Positions 17,227 through 23,821 of a stretch of 64,000 nucleotides of DNA are shown one piece after another; the stretch's first letter is position 1; each line of letters starts with the position of its first letter. The notes beneath the pieces were generated by a model. The model was not told the origin of the DNA. It saw only the letters and a list, made by a program, of their open reading frames with translations, and ran no database searches. Source of the stretch: Cyclobacteriaceae bacterium (GTDB lineage Bacteria; Bacteroidota; Bacteroidia; Cytophagales; Cyclobacteriaceae); contig JALHRJ010000011.1 of NCBI GenBank assembly GCA_022841475.1, positions 39,521-103,520 on the forward strand, read 5' to 3'. The position numbers were made by a program, and so were the translations under genes.

Positions 17227-17823
17227 ATGAAAACCATCGTTCACTATCTCCAAAGCAAAGAAGCTGTCTTTCATGGCTCTCTCTGCCTCATCATTCTCTA
17301 TGTGCCGCATGCTGGTCATTTATTCCGCCAACTGGAACACCTGGATATGTCAGTCTTCGGTTTTACATTCTTTAATTGGGTTTATGGATTAGGATTAGCC
17401 GCTGTGATTGAATTCCTCATCCTGGTCTTTATAATAAATGGCTATCGTTCAACAGGCAAATTCTACGCTGTAGTCAGCTTCTTTCTCAATGTCTTCTATT
17501 ACGATTATTGGTTTATCTCCTTTCAAAGTCCCACAGCAGCCAATGTTAAAACCACCTTGATCAGCTTTTGTATTTGTCTCATTCATTCTCTTGCAGTCTG
17601 GCAACTAAGCGAACTATTCTTTAGAAGGCTAAAGGAAGAGAAAGACAACCTGACAGCTTTTTGTTCGGAATGCGGTGCCGGTCCGTTCCCAAGCAAACGC
17701 GCACTCGATGGTCATTTCTCTAAAGCTCATAAGGCAAAGATGAAAGCTGCATCAATTGATCGTGTTCAACACCGGAATAGGTTAACTAAATCGGAATCAG
17801 TAAAAACAATCTTAAAAGAATGA
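17227..17823 (+). CDS. Membrane protein with C-terminal C2H2-type zinc finger
   Basis: 198 residues. Four hydrophobic segments fill about 15-140 (for example VYGLGLAAVIEFLILVFII), followed by a soluble tail holding FCSECGAGPFPSKRALDGHF then SKAHK. The spacing is C-x2-C-x13-H-x4-H, close to the classical C2H2 finger, which is uncommon in bacteria. The finger could bind DNA and tether the element to the membrane, or serve protein contacts. It is between the primase and mobC. No family is recognised. Confidence 0.65.
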   Translation: MKTIVHYLQSKEAVFHGSLCLIILYVPHAGHLFRQLEHLDMSVFGFTFFNWVYGLGLAAVIEFLILVFIINGYRSTGKFYAVVSFFLNVFYYDYWFISFQSPTAANVKTTLISFCICLIHSLAVWQLSELFFRRLKEEKDNLTAFCSECGAGPFPSKRALDGHFSKAHKAKMKAASIDRVQHRNRLTKSESVKTILKE

Positions 17824-17929
17824 ATACAAAACCAATCTATGATCATTTGAATGATCATTCCAGTGATCTCATCAAAGATAAAATCCTGCTAGTTACTTGC
17901 AGGACATTTACTTCTATGATACCGTTAGT

Positions 17930-17979
17930 CTTGAGGAGCAAGCAATGTTTCCGCTACGCTTCAACCTGCTTGCCCCAAG
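17930..17979 (+). promoter_or_regulatory. Inverted repeat before mobC: candidate oriT or terminator
   Basis: Arms CTTGAGGAGCAAGCA and TGCTTGCCCCAAG pair around a loop of about 22 bases, starting about 95 bp before mobC. Transfer origins of Bacteroidota mobilizable elements lie just upstream of the mob genes and carry such repeats. A T-run follows directly (ATTTTTTTAA), so it could instead end transcription of the upstream gene. The sequence does not decide between the two. Confidence 0.4.
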
Positions 17980-18023
17980 GATTTTTTTAAGTATCCATTG
18001 ACCACTTCGTTCGGAATAAAGTC

Positions 18024-18380
18024 ATGAGCAGACCCAAACTAGCAGATCAAAACAAACGACTCGTTCAGGTGAACATCAGGCTCACTAGCGCTGAGAATGA
18101 AAAAGTAACAGAGTCTGCAACAACTGCTGGCCTTAGTCCCGCTAACTGGATCCGATATAAAATATTCATTGGAAAAAATCCGCCTGCCAGAGTGTCGCCT
18201 CTCGATGTCTCTATCTATAGAGAACTAAAGAAGATCGGAGTTAACTTAAATCAGGCTACTCACAAACTCAACCTTGGAGAATTTCCAAAAGAGATTGCCA
18301 TACTACAGGTTGAACTGGTCTCTTTATTAAACACCATTCTTAAAACCTTACTCGATGACCGCAAACATGATCAAGGGTAA
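18024..18380 (+). CDS. mobC: MobC-type relaxosome protein
   Basis: 118 residues: a ribbon-helix-helix-like N-terminus (QVNIRLTSAENEKVTESATT then GLSPANWIRYKIF) and the MobC block IYRELKKIGVNLNQATHKLN. Such proteins bind oriT and help the relaxase melt the nick region. It overlaps the relaxase start by 26 bp, as is usual for mobC-mobA pairs. Confidence 0.88.
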   Translation: MSRPKLADQNKRLVQVNIRLTSAENEKVTESATTAGLSPANWIRYKIFIGKNPPARVSPLDVSIYRELKKIGVNLNQATHKLNLGEFPKEIAILQVELVSLLNTILKTLLDDRKHDQG

Positions 18381-19509
18381 GGGCTTTCGTGGCGCGTTAC
18401 GCTACAACCTGGAGAAAGTATCCAAAGGGGTTGCTGAAGTACTCGACCATTCTTTTGTGGCCGTATCTGAAAAGAGTATCCTCAAGGAAATTCAAATGAT
18501 CAAAGTCCTGCGTCCCAACCTTCAAAAGTATTTTTACCATACCTCCATCAACTTTCCACCTTCTGAAGACCTTACCAATGAGAAGATGGTATTGATCGGC
18601 AACGACTACCTTCAACAGAGTGGCTTCACGCAGAACCAATACATCATGTTCCGTCACCATGATGCCGATCATCCGCACCTTCACATTCTGGTCAACAGAA
18701 TCAACTATGATGGCAAGGTGCTTTCCGACAGCAATGACTTTGCCAGATGTGAGAAAATTCTTCGCGACCTTGAAAAGAAGTATAATCTCACCGAGGTAAT
18801 CTCCAGCAAGCAGGCACAGGAGCGGGCGATGACCAAAGACGAACTGGAGATGATGAAGCGCACGAACACACCTTCTCACAAAATGACCTTGCAAGTACTC
18901 ATCAAGGATGCAATCACTTCCAACAAAAAGCTAACCTGTTCAGAATTTATACAGGCGCTCGAAAGCAAGGGCATCAACCTTTTATTCAATCAGGCTTCTA
19001 CAGGTTTCGTCAGCGGGATCACTTATTCCTATGAAGGAATGATCGTCACCGGAGCCAAACTTGGCAATGACTATAAATGGGCTTCCATCAAAAACACAAT
19101 CGACTATGAACAAGAAAGAGATCGCGCAGCAATTCACCAGGCAAATGGTAGAACAAAATCCAACTCATCTTTCATCCGAACAGGTACTCCTGATCCTGAA
19201 AGAAATCCAAACGCTTTATCTCAAAGCTCAGGAAAGCAGTCAGCAACATCTCATCAACGTTCGAATCTTAAACAGCATGACAGAAAGCAATCTCAAACAG
19301 GTCCGGGAGGTAAGCATCTTACTAAACCAGCAAACGCAAAAGCTTCTCGACTCTACCACCTCGCTTCAGAAAACTCAAAAGGCCTCGATCTGGCAGCGCT
19401 ACTGGATGGCCATCCTCATGGGAATCTTCTCGACCCTGTTAACCAACCTGATCTGGGTGTTGAGAATCGGATGAAAAGAAAGAAGAGGAAAAAACGAAGG
19501 AGGCTTTGA
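18355..19509 (+). CDS. mobA: MobA-type relaxase
   Basis: 384 residues. The N-terminal relaxase domain has the start motif GKGFRGALRYNLEK and the metal-binding three-His block MFRHHDADHPHLHILVNRIN; the candidate catalytic Tyr is in QKYFYHTSINF. It nicks oriT and leads the strand into the recipient. The conserved part ends near residue 255 (TIDYEQERDR). The remaining 130 residues are a Ser/Gln/Lys-rich low-complexity tail that lies entirely over another gene in the +1 frame (19106-19474). It is unclear whether the tail is translated as written in nature or tolerated only because of the overlap. Confidence 0.9.
   Translation: MTANMIKGKGFRGALRYNLEKVSKGVAEVLDHSFVAVSEKSILKEIQMIKVLRPNLQKYFYHTSINFPPSEDLTNEKMVLIGNDYLQQSGFTQNQYIMFRHHDADHPHLHILVNRINYDGKVLSDSNDFARCEKILRDLEKKYNLTEVISSKQAQERAMTKDELEMMKRTNTPSHKMTLQVLIKDAITSNKKLTCSEFIQALESKGINLLFNQASTGFVSGITYSYEGMIVTGAKLGNDYKWASIKNTIDYEQERDRAAIHQANGRTKSNSSFIRTGTPDPERNPNALSQSSGKQSATSHQRSNLKQHDRKQSQTGPGGKHLTKPANAKASRLYHLASENSKGLDLAALLDGHPHGNLLDPVNQPDLGVENRMKRKKRKKRRRL
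19106..19474 (+). CDS. Coiled-coil, C-terminally membrane-anchored protein overlapping mobA
   Basis: 122 residues in the +1 frame relative to mobA, fully nested in its 3' end. Unlike the mobA tail it looks like a normal protein: long amphipathic helices (VLLILKEIQTLYLKAQESSQ, VREVSILLNQQTQKLLDSTT) and one C-terminal membrane helix (YWMAILMGIFSTLLTNLIWV). Small tail-anchored proteins of this kind follow relaxase genes in Bacteroidota elements and may couple the relaxosome to the membrane. The start ATG at 19106 lies where the conserved relaxase part ends. Both frames may be real. Confidence 0.65.
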   Translation: MNKKEIAQQFTRQMVEQNPTHLSSEQVLLILKEIQTLYLKAQESSQQHLINVRILNSMTESNLKQVREVSILLNQQTQKLLDSTTSLQKTQKASIWQRYWMAILMGIFSTLLTNLIWVLRIG

Positions 19510-19558
19510 TATTATTGAGTGGTCGAATCAACTTCCTTCTCATTTAAGAACACTTCTT

Positions 19559-20185
19559 TTATAAATAGAATCCAATTACACATCCAATACTGCGCATCCG
19601 TAATGAATCATCAAGTGTCTGCCCGGTTCCTGATGTCACATGATTCGAAGCAACTTCTTTAACACCTAAGTAGTAGTTAAGCTGTAGATAGGGGCGCAGG
19701 GTATGGGATAAAAGCGAAACACGCAAGGTTCCATTAACGCCTAAATCAGAATTGCTTAAAGAAGGACCCGCATAATAATTGCTATAATTCTCTTTAATAA
19801 GGCGACTCACACGGAAATTTACACCTCCCTTAAATCCAATTTTTTCGTGATTCAATGAATAAACGGGTCCCAACTCTAGACTTAAATAAGAAAGATTGAT
19901 CTGCTTGACTGAATACACGGTGCCGATCTGGCGCCCGGCATTAAAAGAATGCAGAGCCAGACCTAACATAGCAATTCCAGAGAACCGCCTGCTCCCAAAA
20001 AAGTCTCGACTAAATGCACACTGAAAATTCGGAATTGTTTTTTTTAAACTCTCTTGATTGAAATAAATAAAAGTAGGAGTGGAAAGATTAACCCCAAGAC
20101 TAAAACTATAAGGAGAGGGAACCCGCTGTTGGCAAACAGCGGGAACCCAACTTAACATAATCAGCCAAAAGAATAGAATTCGCAT
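19559..20185 (-). CDS. Outer-membrane beta-barrel-type protein
   Basis: 208 residues with a signal peptide (MRILFFWLIMLSWVPAVCQQ, cleavage about residue 18-20) and alternating beta-strand pattern (FSLGVNLSTPTFIYF, LGLALHSFNAGRQIGTVYSV, LRVSLLSHTLRPYLQLNYYL) ending in a hydrophobic strand with terminal aromatic (CVIGFYL), as in small outer-membrane barrels. No specific family is recognised. It is on the opposite strand to the mobile-element genes, convergent with mobA, and is probably cargo. Confidence 0.7.
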   Translation of the reverse strand: MRILFFWLIMLSWVPAVCQQRVPSPYSFSLGVNLSTPTFIYFNQESLKKTIPNFQCAFSRDFFGSRRFSGIAMLGLALHSFNAGRQIGTVYSVKQINLSYLSLELGPVYSLNHEKIGFKGGVNFRVSRLIKENYSNYYAGPSLSNSDLGVNGTLRVSLLSHTLRPYLQLNYYLGVKEVASNHVTSGTGQTLDDSLRMRSIGCVIGFYL

Positions 20186-20463
20186 TCTTCAAAGTAAACT
20201 AATAGTAGCGGAATAAGTACAATATTGATTACTAGGCTCTACTACCGTAGTAAATTCAAAAATTGTTTGAGTTTGTTTTTCCATTTTCTTAGAATTTAAT
20301 TCTGTCACAAAGATGCTTCAGACAGCTTCGACCAGTCAAAAGCTTACGGCATAAAGTTCATGGTGCCTTTCGGCTTTGTTTCTTGTCTCAAATTTATTCC
20401 GTTTCCTTTTGACAGGTCGGCTGTCCTGCGCTGTGAATGCTCCATAATTAAATTCTTACGACT

Positions 20464-20919
20464 ATGGAAAATCAACATGCACAAGTTTCAGAAATTCAAC
20501 TTTCTTACTCCCATCGAATCAAGCCTTCACTGCTTCCGAAGATTACTCACTCCAAGGATGCCTATCAGATTCTGAAGAACTCCTGGGATTTCAACAAGAT
20601 TGAATTCGTAGAGCAGTTCAAGGTCATGCTCCTTAACCGGGCTAACAAAGTATTAGGAATTTGTGAAGTGTCAACCGGTGGGACGTGCGCAACAGTAGCT
20701 GATCCTAAAATTATTTTCAGTGTAGCTCTCAAAAGTATGGCAAGCGGGATCATCGTTGCTCACAACCATCCTTCCGGTAATCTTAACCCCAGTCAGACAG
20801 ATCTTGACCTTACTAAGAAGCTGAAAGAGGCTGGTAAGTTTCTTGAACTTCAACTCCTCGATCATGTCATTATCACAAGTGAAGGGTATTACTCTTTCGC
20901 AGATGAGGGATTGATTTGA
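20464..20919 (+). CDS. radC: RadC-like JAB-domain protein of mobile elements
   Basis: 151 residues. The JAB/MPN metal motif is clear: AHNHPSGNLNPSQTDLDLT (H-x-H-x7-S-x2-D). This short form lacks the N-terminal helix-hairpin-helix of chromosomal RadC and is common in Bacteroidota mobile elements, where its job is unknown (a DNA-repair or anti-restriction role is often guessed). It is the last gene of the mobilizable element. Confidence 0.88.
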   Translation: MENQHAQVSEIQLSYSHRIKPSLLPKITHSKDAYQILKNSWDFNKIEFVEQFKVMLLNRANKVLGICEVSTGGTCATVADPKIIFSVALKSMASGIIVAHNHPSGNLNPSQTDLDLTKKLKEAGKFLELQLLDHVIITSEGYYSFADEGLI

Positions 20920-20929
20920 CATTTCAAAA

Positions 20930-21044
20930 GTTAACATATGTTCAACCGCAGATGAACATATGTCAACGCATTCTTAACAAATGCGTAGACTGAAAAAAGT
21001 TTTTCAAAAAAATATCTCAACACAATTACTTAACATCTGTTAAG
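20930..21044. repeat. Cluster of related palindromes after radC
   Basis: Three copies of a 16-bp near-palindrome share the core TTAACATMTGTT: GTTAACATATGTTCA (20930-20944), its near-inverse TGAACATATGTCAAC (20953-20967, together a 15-bp stem with one mismatch) and CTTAACATCTGTTAAG (21029-21044, perfect). A CGCATT/AATGCG hairpin lies between. The layout could be a terminator plus operators, an element end, or an iteron-like site. No protein can be assigned to it. Confidence 0.6.
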
Positions 21045-21093
21045 ACTTACGCCCAATCACAAAAATAGTATTACATGTAGGTAGGGTTTATAT

Positions 21094-21684
21094 CTACTTT
21101 AGTGTGTCGCAACTTTGCCAACCTCGCTTCACAAAAAGTGCTCTCGCAATTTTTCTAGCAATCGCCAAACTTTTCTCCACAGCTTTCACACTCACATCCA
21201 ATTCACCAGCAATCTCTGCTTGTGATTTTCCTTGCTCAACCCGTAACTCAAAGATCTTCCGCACATGCGGCTTCATCTTTTGTTTCGCATTGTCAACACA
21301 CCGCTGAATCTCATTCACATGAATTTGGGAGTCGGCAGCCTCAGCAAGCAACACCTGTTCATGGCGATGACTTTCTTCAATGGAGAACATTTTAACTCGT
21401 TGATGATAGTTGTCGCGCAGGGCGTTACGGATGCGATTTTGCACTGATTTCAGCAAATATCGAAGCAAGGGGCGCTTCATATTCAACCGGGTGCGCCTGT
21501 ACCAAATGGTAATAAACAAGTTCTGAACAATTTCATCCGCTTCATCTGGACTATGCAATTGCGCCTTGGCCATAATAAACAACGACCGATAATATTGATT
21601 GTATAGAAAAGCAATCGCACGCTCATCTCCATCTATCAACATGGCTAATAGGGTATCATCAGGATGTGGTTCAAGCGGTGTCAT
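21094..21684 (-). CDS. ECF sigma factor (FecI-like), no anti-sigma neighbour
   Basis: 196 residues with region 2 (AIAFLYNQYYRSLFIMAKAQ, then DEADEIVQNLFITIWY) and region 4 (VRKIFELRVEQGKSQAEIAG, then ELDVSVKAVEKSLA). FecI-type sigma factors of Bacteroidota usually sit beside a FecR anti-sigma gene and a TonB receptor. Here no FecR is present, but a SusC/SusD operon follows 4-9 kb away, with MauE and a Cys-rich peptide between. It is divergent from mauE with a 271-bp gap, and may drive that set. Confidence 0.9.
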   Translation of the reverse strand: MTPLEPHPDDTLLAMLIDGDERAIAFLYNQYYRSLFIMAKAQLHSPDEADEIVQNLFITIWYRRTRLNMKRPLLRYLLKSVQNRIRNALRDNYHQRVKMFSIEESHRHEQVLLAEAADSQIHVNEIQRCVDNAKQKMKPHVRKIFELRVEQGKSQAEIAGELDVSVKAVEKSLAIARKIARALFVKRGWQSCDTLK

Positions 21685-21955
21685 TACTCGAATTCATTTT
21701 GACTGGCCGTCTCATCACAGATCTATTATCAGAATCACATCTGATTTTGTTCAGAGCATCGGGCCTTAAACAAGTTACTATCACCTCAGCGTTCGTGGCA
21801 TGATGATTTGCGCGTTTATCTTACATCCACAAAAATCATTTTCAACAATCCGTTTAGAAATTATTCGGTAGCGTGCTTACTACTCCGAGCATCACTGGTA
21901 GGGTACTACTCCGTTTTGGTGTTATATCAGTAGGGAGTCCTTCGACACACAGCTT
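21685..21955. promoter_or_regulatory. Divergent intergenic region between ECF sigma gene and mauE
   Basis: No gene is visible. TACTACTCCG occurs twice as a direct repeat (21878-21887 and 21904-21913, 26 bp apart) within 80 bp of the mauE start, and could be a regulatory site. No standard promoter stands out. Confidence 0.3.
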
Positions 21956-22387
21956 ATGAAATACAGGAATGAGATCGTGCTCACCATTGCTACCTGCTTT
22001 ATCCTGCTGCTAGTGTATGCTGCGCTTACTAAGTTACTCGACTATCAAAAGTTTGTCGTGCAGATCGGACAATCCCCGCTGCTCACAAACTATGCATCAT
22101 TTATTGCGTGGTTGATCCCGGCCGTTGAAATTCTGATTGCCGTCTTGCTGGCGTGGCCGAGGTTCCGCTTAGTCGGACTTTATGGCGCCTTTATACTCAT
22201 GGTCATGTTCACCGCCTACATTGCCGCCATCCTCAGCTTCAGTGAAGATATTCCATGCAGCTGTGGCGGTGTCCTGGAGCAACTAGGTTGGAAAGAACAC
22301 CTCGTGTTTAATGTGGTGTTTATACTTCTTGCATTAGCCGGTATTGTCCTGACAAGCCAATCCAATAAACCGGAAGCACTTAAGTAA
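21956..22387 (+). CDS. MauE/DoxX-type redox membrane protein
   Basis: 143 residues with four membrane helices and the MauE-type pattern: LVYAALTKLLDYQKFVVQIG near the start and a CSCGG motif (IPCSCGGVLEQLGW) at the third loop, which may carry electrons. MauE-like proteins are thought to help disulfide formation or maturation of Cys-rich periplasmic proteins. That would suit its position two genes upstream of a secreted peptide with six cysteines. Confidence 0.82.
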   Translation: MKYRNEIVLTIATCFILLLVYAALTKLLDYQKFVVQIGQSPLLTNYASFIAWLIPAVEILIAVLLAWPRFRLVGLYGAFILMVMFTAYIAAILSFSEDIPCSCGGVLEQLGWKEHLVFNVVFILLALAGIVLTSQSNKPEALK

Positions 22388-22392
22388 GCGGT

Positions 22393-23442
22393 ATGAAAAA
22401 TGCTACTGCTTTTCTGGTCACACTCGCCACGCTCTTCGCGCTCACCATCGTAAGCCTGCTATATCTGCTTTCAGATAAACAAGTGAACCACCGCTATGCA
22501 AGCTTTGAGCGCCACTTCATAAAAGATACACTAACACCAACACATTCGCTCAACCTGAAATACACCGGATACTACTTTGCAGGAAACACTCCCCACACGC
22601 TTTACCTCGGCAATACAAAATCTCCTGCGCACCTTGTGGCTATTGATGCTACACTTAAAGACACGCTAAATCATACCCTACAGGTTAGCACAGATAGTCT
22701 CACCTTTCGTGCCATACGCGTTGCAGTCGATTCTCCATTTTACTATTTAAGTGATGGTTCCAAACCCTTTATCTATCGCGGTGCATTAGGAGGTGTGGCC
22801 ACTCCGTGGATAACCGATGCGCGCTTTACCAAAGCTATTCCGATCTCGTCTAACTCTGCCATCCTTATTTCTATTCTTTCTTATGAAAACACTTTTGTGA
22901 AAAAGACTCGGGGCAAGTCTGCAGAAATGCATCCCGATATTTTAGAAGAACAAGGTGAAGGGATCTTCAGCACCGATGGCATGTTGCTGCATGACAAGGA
23001 AACCGCACGCACCATCTATGTCTATTACTATCGCAATGAATATATCGTTCTGGATACAACACTGCACGAGGTGCTGCGCGGTAACACAATTGACACCATC
23101 AGGCAAGCACAAATTAAGACAGCACTCATCACCTCAAAAAATTCCCGCACGCTAGCTGCGCCAGCTCTCAAAGTAAATAACCACGGTGCCGCGAGCCGCA
23201 ACTTATTATATGTGCAATCCAACCTGCTCGCGAAAAATGAAAATGTAAAAACCTTTGAACAATCATCAGTAACCGATATCTATAACCTAACCACACAGTC
23301 TTATTTATATAGCTTTTACCTACCTGCTTTTAACAAGAAGAAAGCAACAGAATTTGTGTGCGTGACAGATAATCTCTACGCATTGCATGGATCCTACCTG
23401 GTGCGTTACCAGCTGCCAGGAGATAAAAATATTGTACAATAA
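22393..23442 (+). CDS. Periplasmic protein of unknown function, N-terminally anchored
   Basis: 349 residues. One N-terminal hydrophobic segment (ATAFLVTLATLFALTIVSLLYL) anchors it; the rest is beta-rich with repeating strand-turn units (HLVAIDATLKDTLNHTLQVS, IYVYYYRNEYIVLDTTLHEV, FVCVTDNLYALHGSYLVRYQ) that look like a beta-propeller. I recognise no family and no catalytic motif. It starts 5 bp after mauE and precedes the secreted peptide, so the three probably form one operon. Confidence 0.7.
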   Translation: MKNATAFLVTLATLFALTIVSLLYLLSDKQVNHRYASFERHFIKDTLTPTHSLNLKYTGYYFAGNTPHTLYLGNTKSPAHLVAIDATLKDTLNHTLQVSTDSLTFRAIRVAVDSPFYYLSDGSKPFIYRGALGGVATPWITDARFTKAIPISSNSAILISILSYENTFVKKTRGKSAEMHPDILEEQGEGIFSTDGMLLHDKETARTIYVYYYRNEYIVLDTTLHEVLRGNTIDTIRQAQIKTALITSKNSRTLAAPALKVNNHGAASRNLLYVQSNLLAKNENVKTFEQSSVTDIYNLTTQSYLYSFYLPAFNKKKATEFVCVTDNLYALHGSYLVRYQLPGDKNIVQ

Positions 23443-23519
23443 CTCCGGTGCAGTGGCCACTACCCGGAGCAGGAATGCTGATGCCTGAATCAAGTAAGCA
23501 CAATGTAAATTCTTACTTT

Positions 23520-23798
23520 ATGAAAAAGATTAAAATCATGTTACCCATGCTGGCGTTTCTCTTCGCCATTGCCAGCGCATTCGCTACACAAAATGCCAGG
23601 GAAAGTGCCGGCACCACTTATTTCTGGGATAACTCAGGAACCTGCGTGGCCTGTGCGTCAGGACTCTCGATGGCGGATGAAGCAGTCTGCGATCCCAAGA
23701 ATGACGGAGAAATTTGTCAGTGTCAAAACCCGGTTCAAAATGCAGGTATAAATCCGACTGCGTTAGACTGTGAGCCTGTCAGATATCCCAAAGAGTAG
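23520..23798 (+). CDS. Secreted Cys-rich peptide (DUF6520-like)
   Basis: 92 residues from the ATG at 23520. A signal peptide (KIKIMLPMLAFLFAIASAFA) is followed by a mature part of about 70 residues with six Cys (GTCVACASGLSMADEAVCD, then EICQC and a late Cys). It resembles short Bacteroidota secreted proteins annotated as DUF6520. The six Cys suggest disulfides, and the MauE-like protein in the same operon could serve them. The gene is convergent with the metalloprotease gene, 23 bp away. Its role is unknown. Confidence 0.75.
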   Translation: MKKIKIMLPMLAFLFAIASAFATQNARESAGTTYFWDNSGTCVACASGLSMADEAVCDPKNDGEICQCQNPVQNAGINPTALDCEPVRYPKE

Positions 23799-23821
23799 TG
23801 CTGAACACCGGGAGTTGAAAC

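Larger units (their letters stand above)
15592..20937 (+). mobile_element. Mobilizable element (IME-like) without a visible integrase
   Basis: A co-directional block of mobile-element genes: HTH/excisionase-like protein, a small replication-type protein, Toprim primase-like protein, membrane protein, MobC, MobA relaxase with an overprinted gene, and RadC. A minus-strand outer-membrane-type protein is cargo. This is a typical Bacteroidota integrative mobilizable element, but no tyrosine or serine recombinase is present and no flanking direct repeats were found, so the borders are approximate. It either lost its integrase or depends on another one. Confidence 0.7.

Noticed and set aside
17839..17870. 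Repeated GATCATT in GATCATTTGAATGATCATTCC before mobC
   Set aside because: Short and AT-rich; could be part of the transfer origin, but nothing specific supports it beyond the repeat at 17930.
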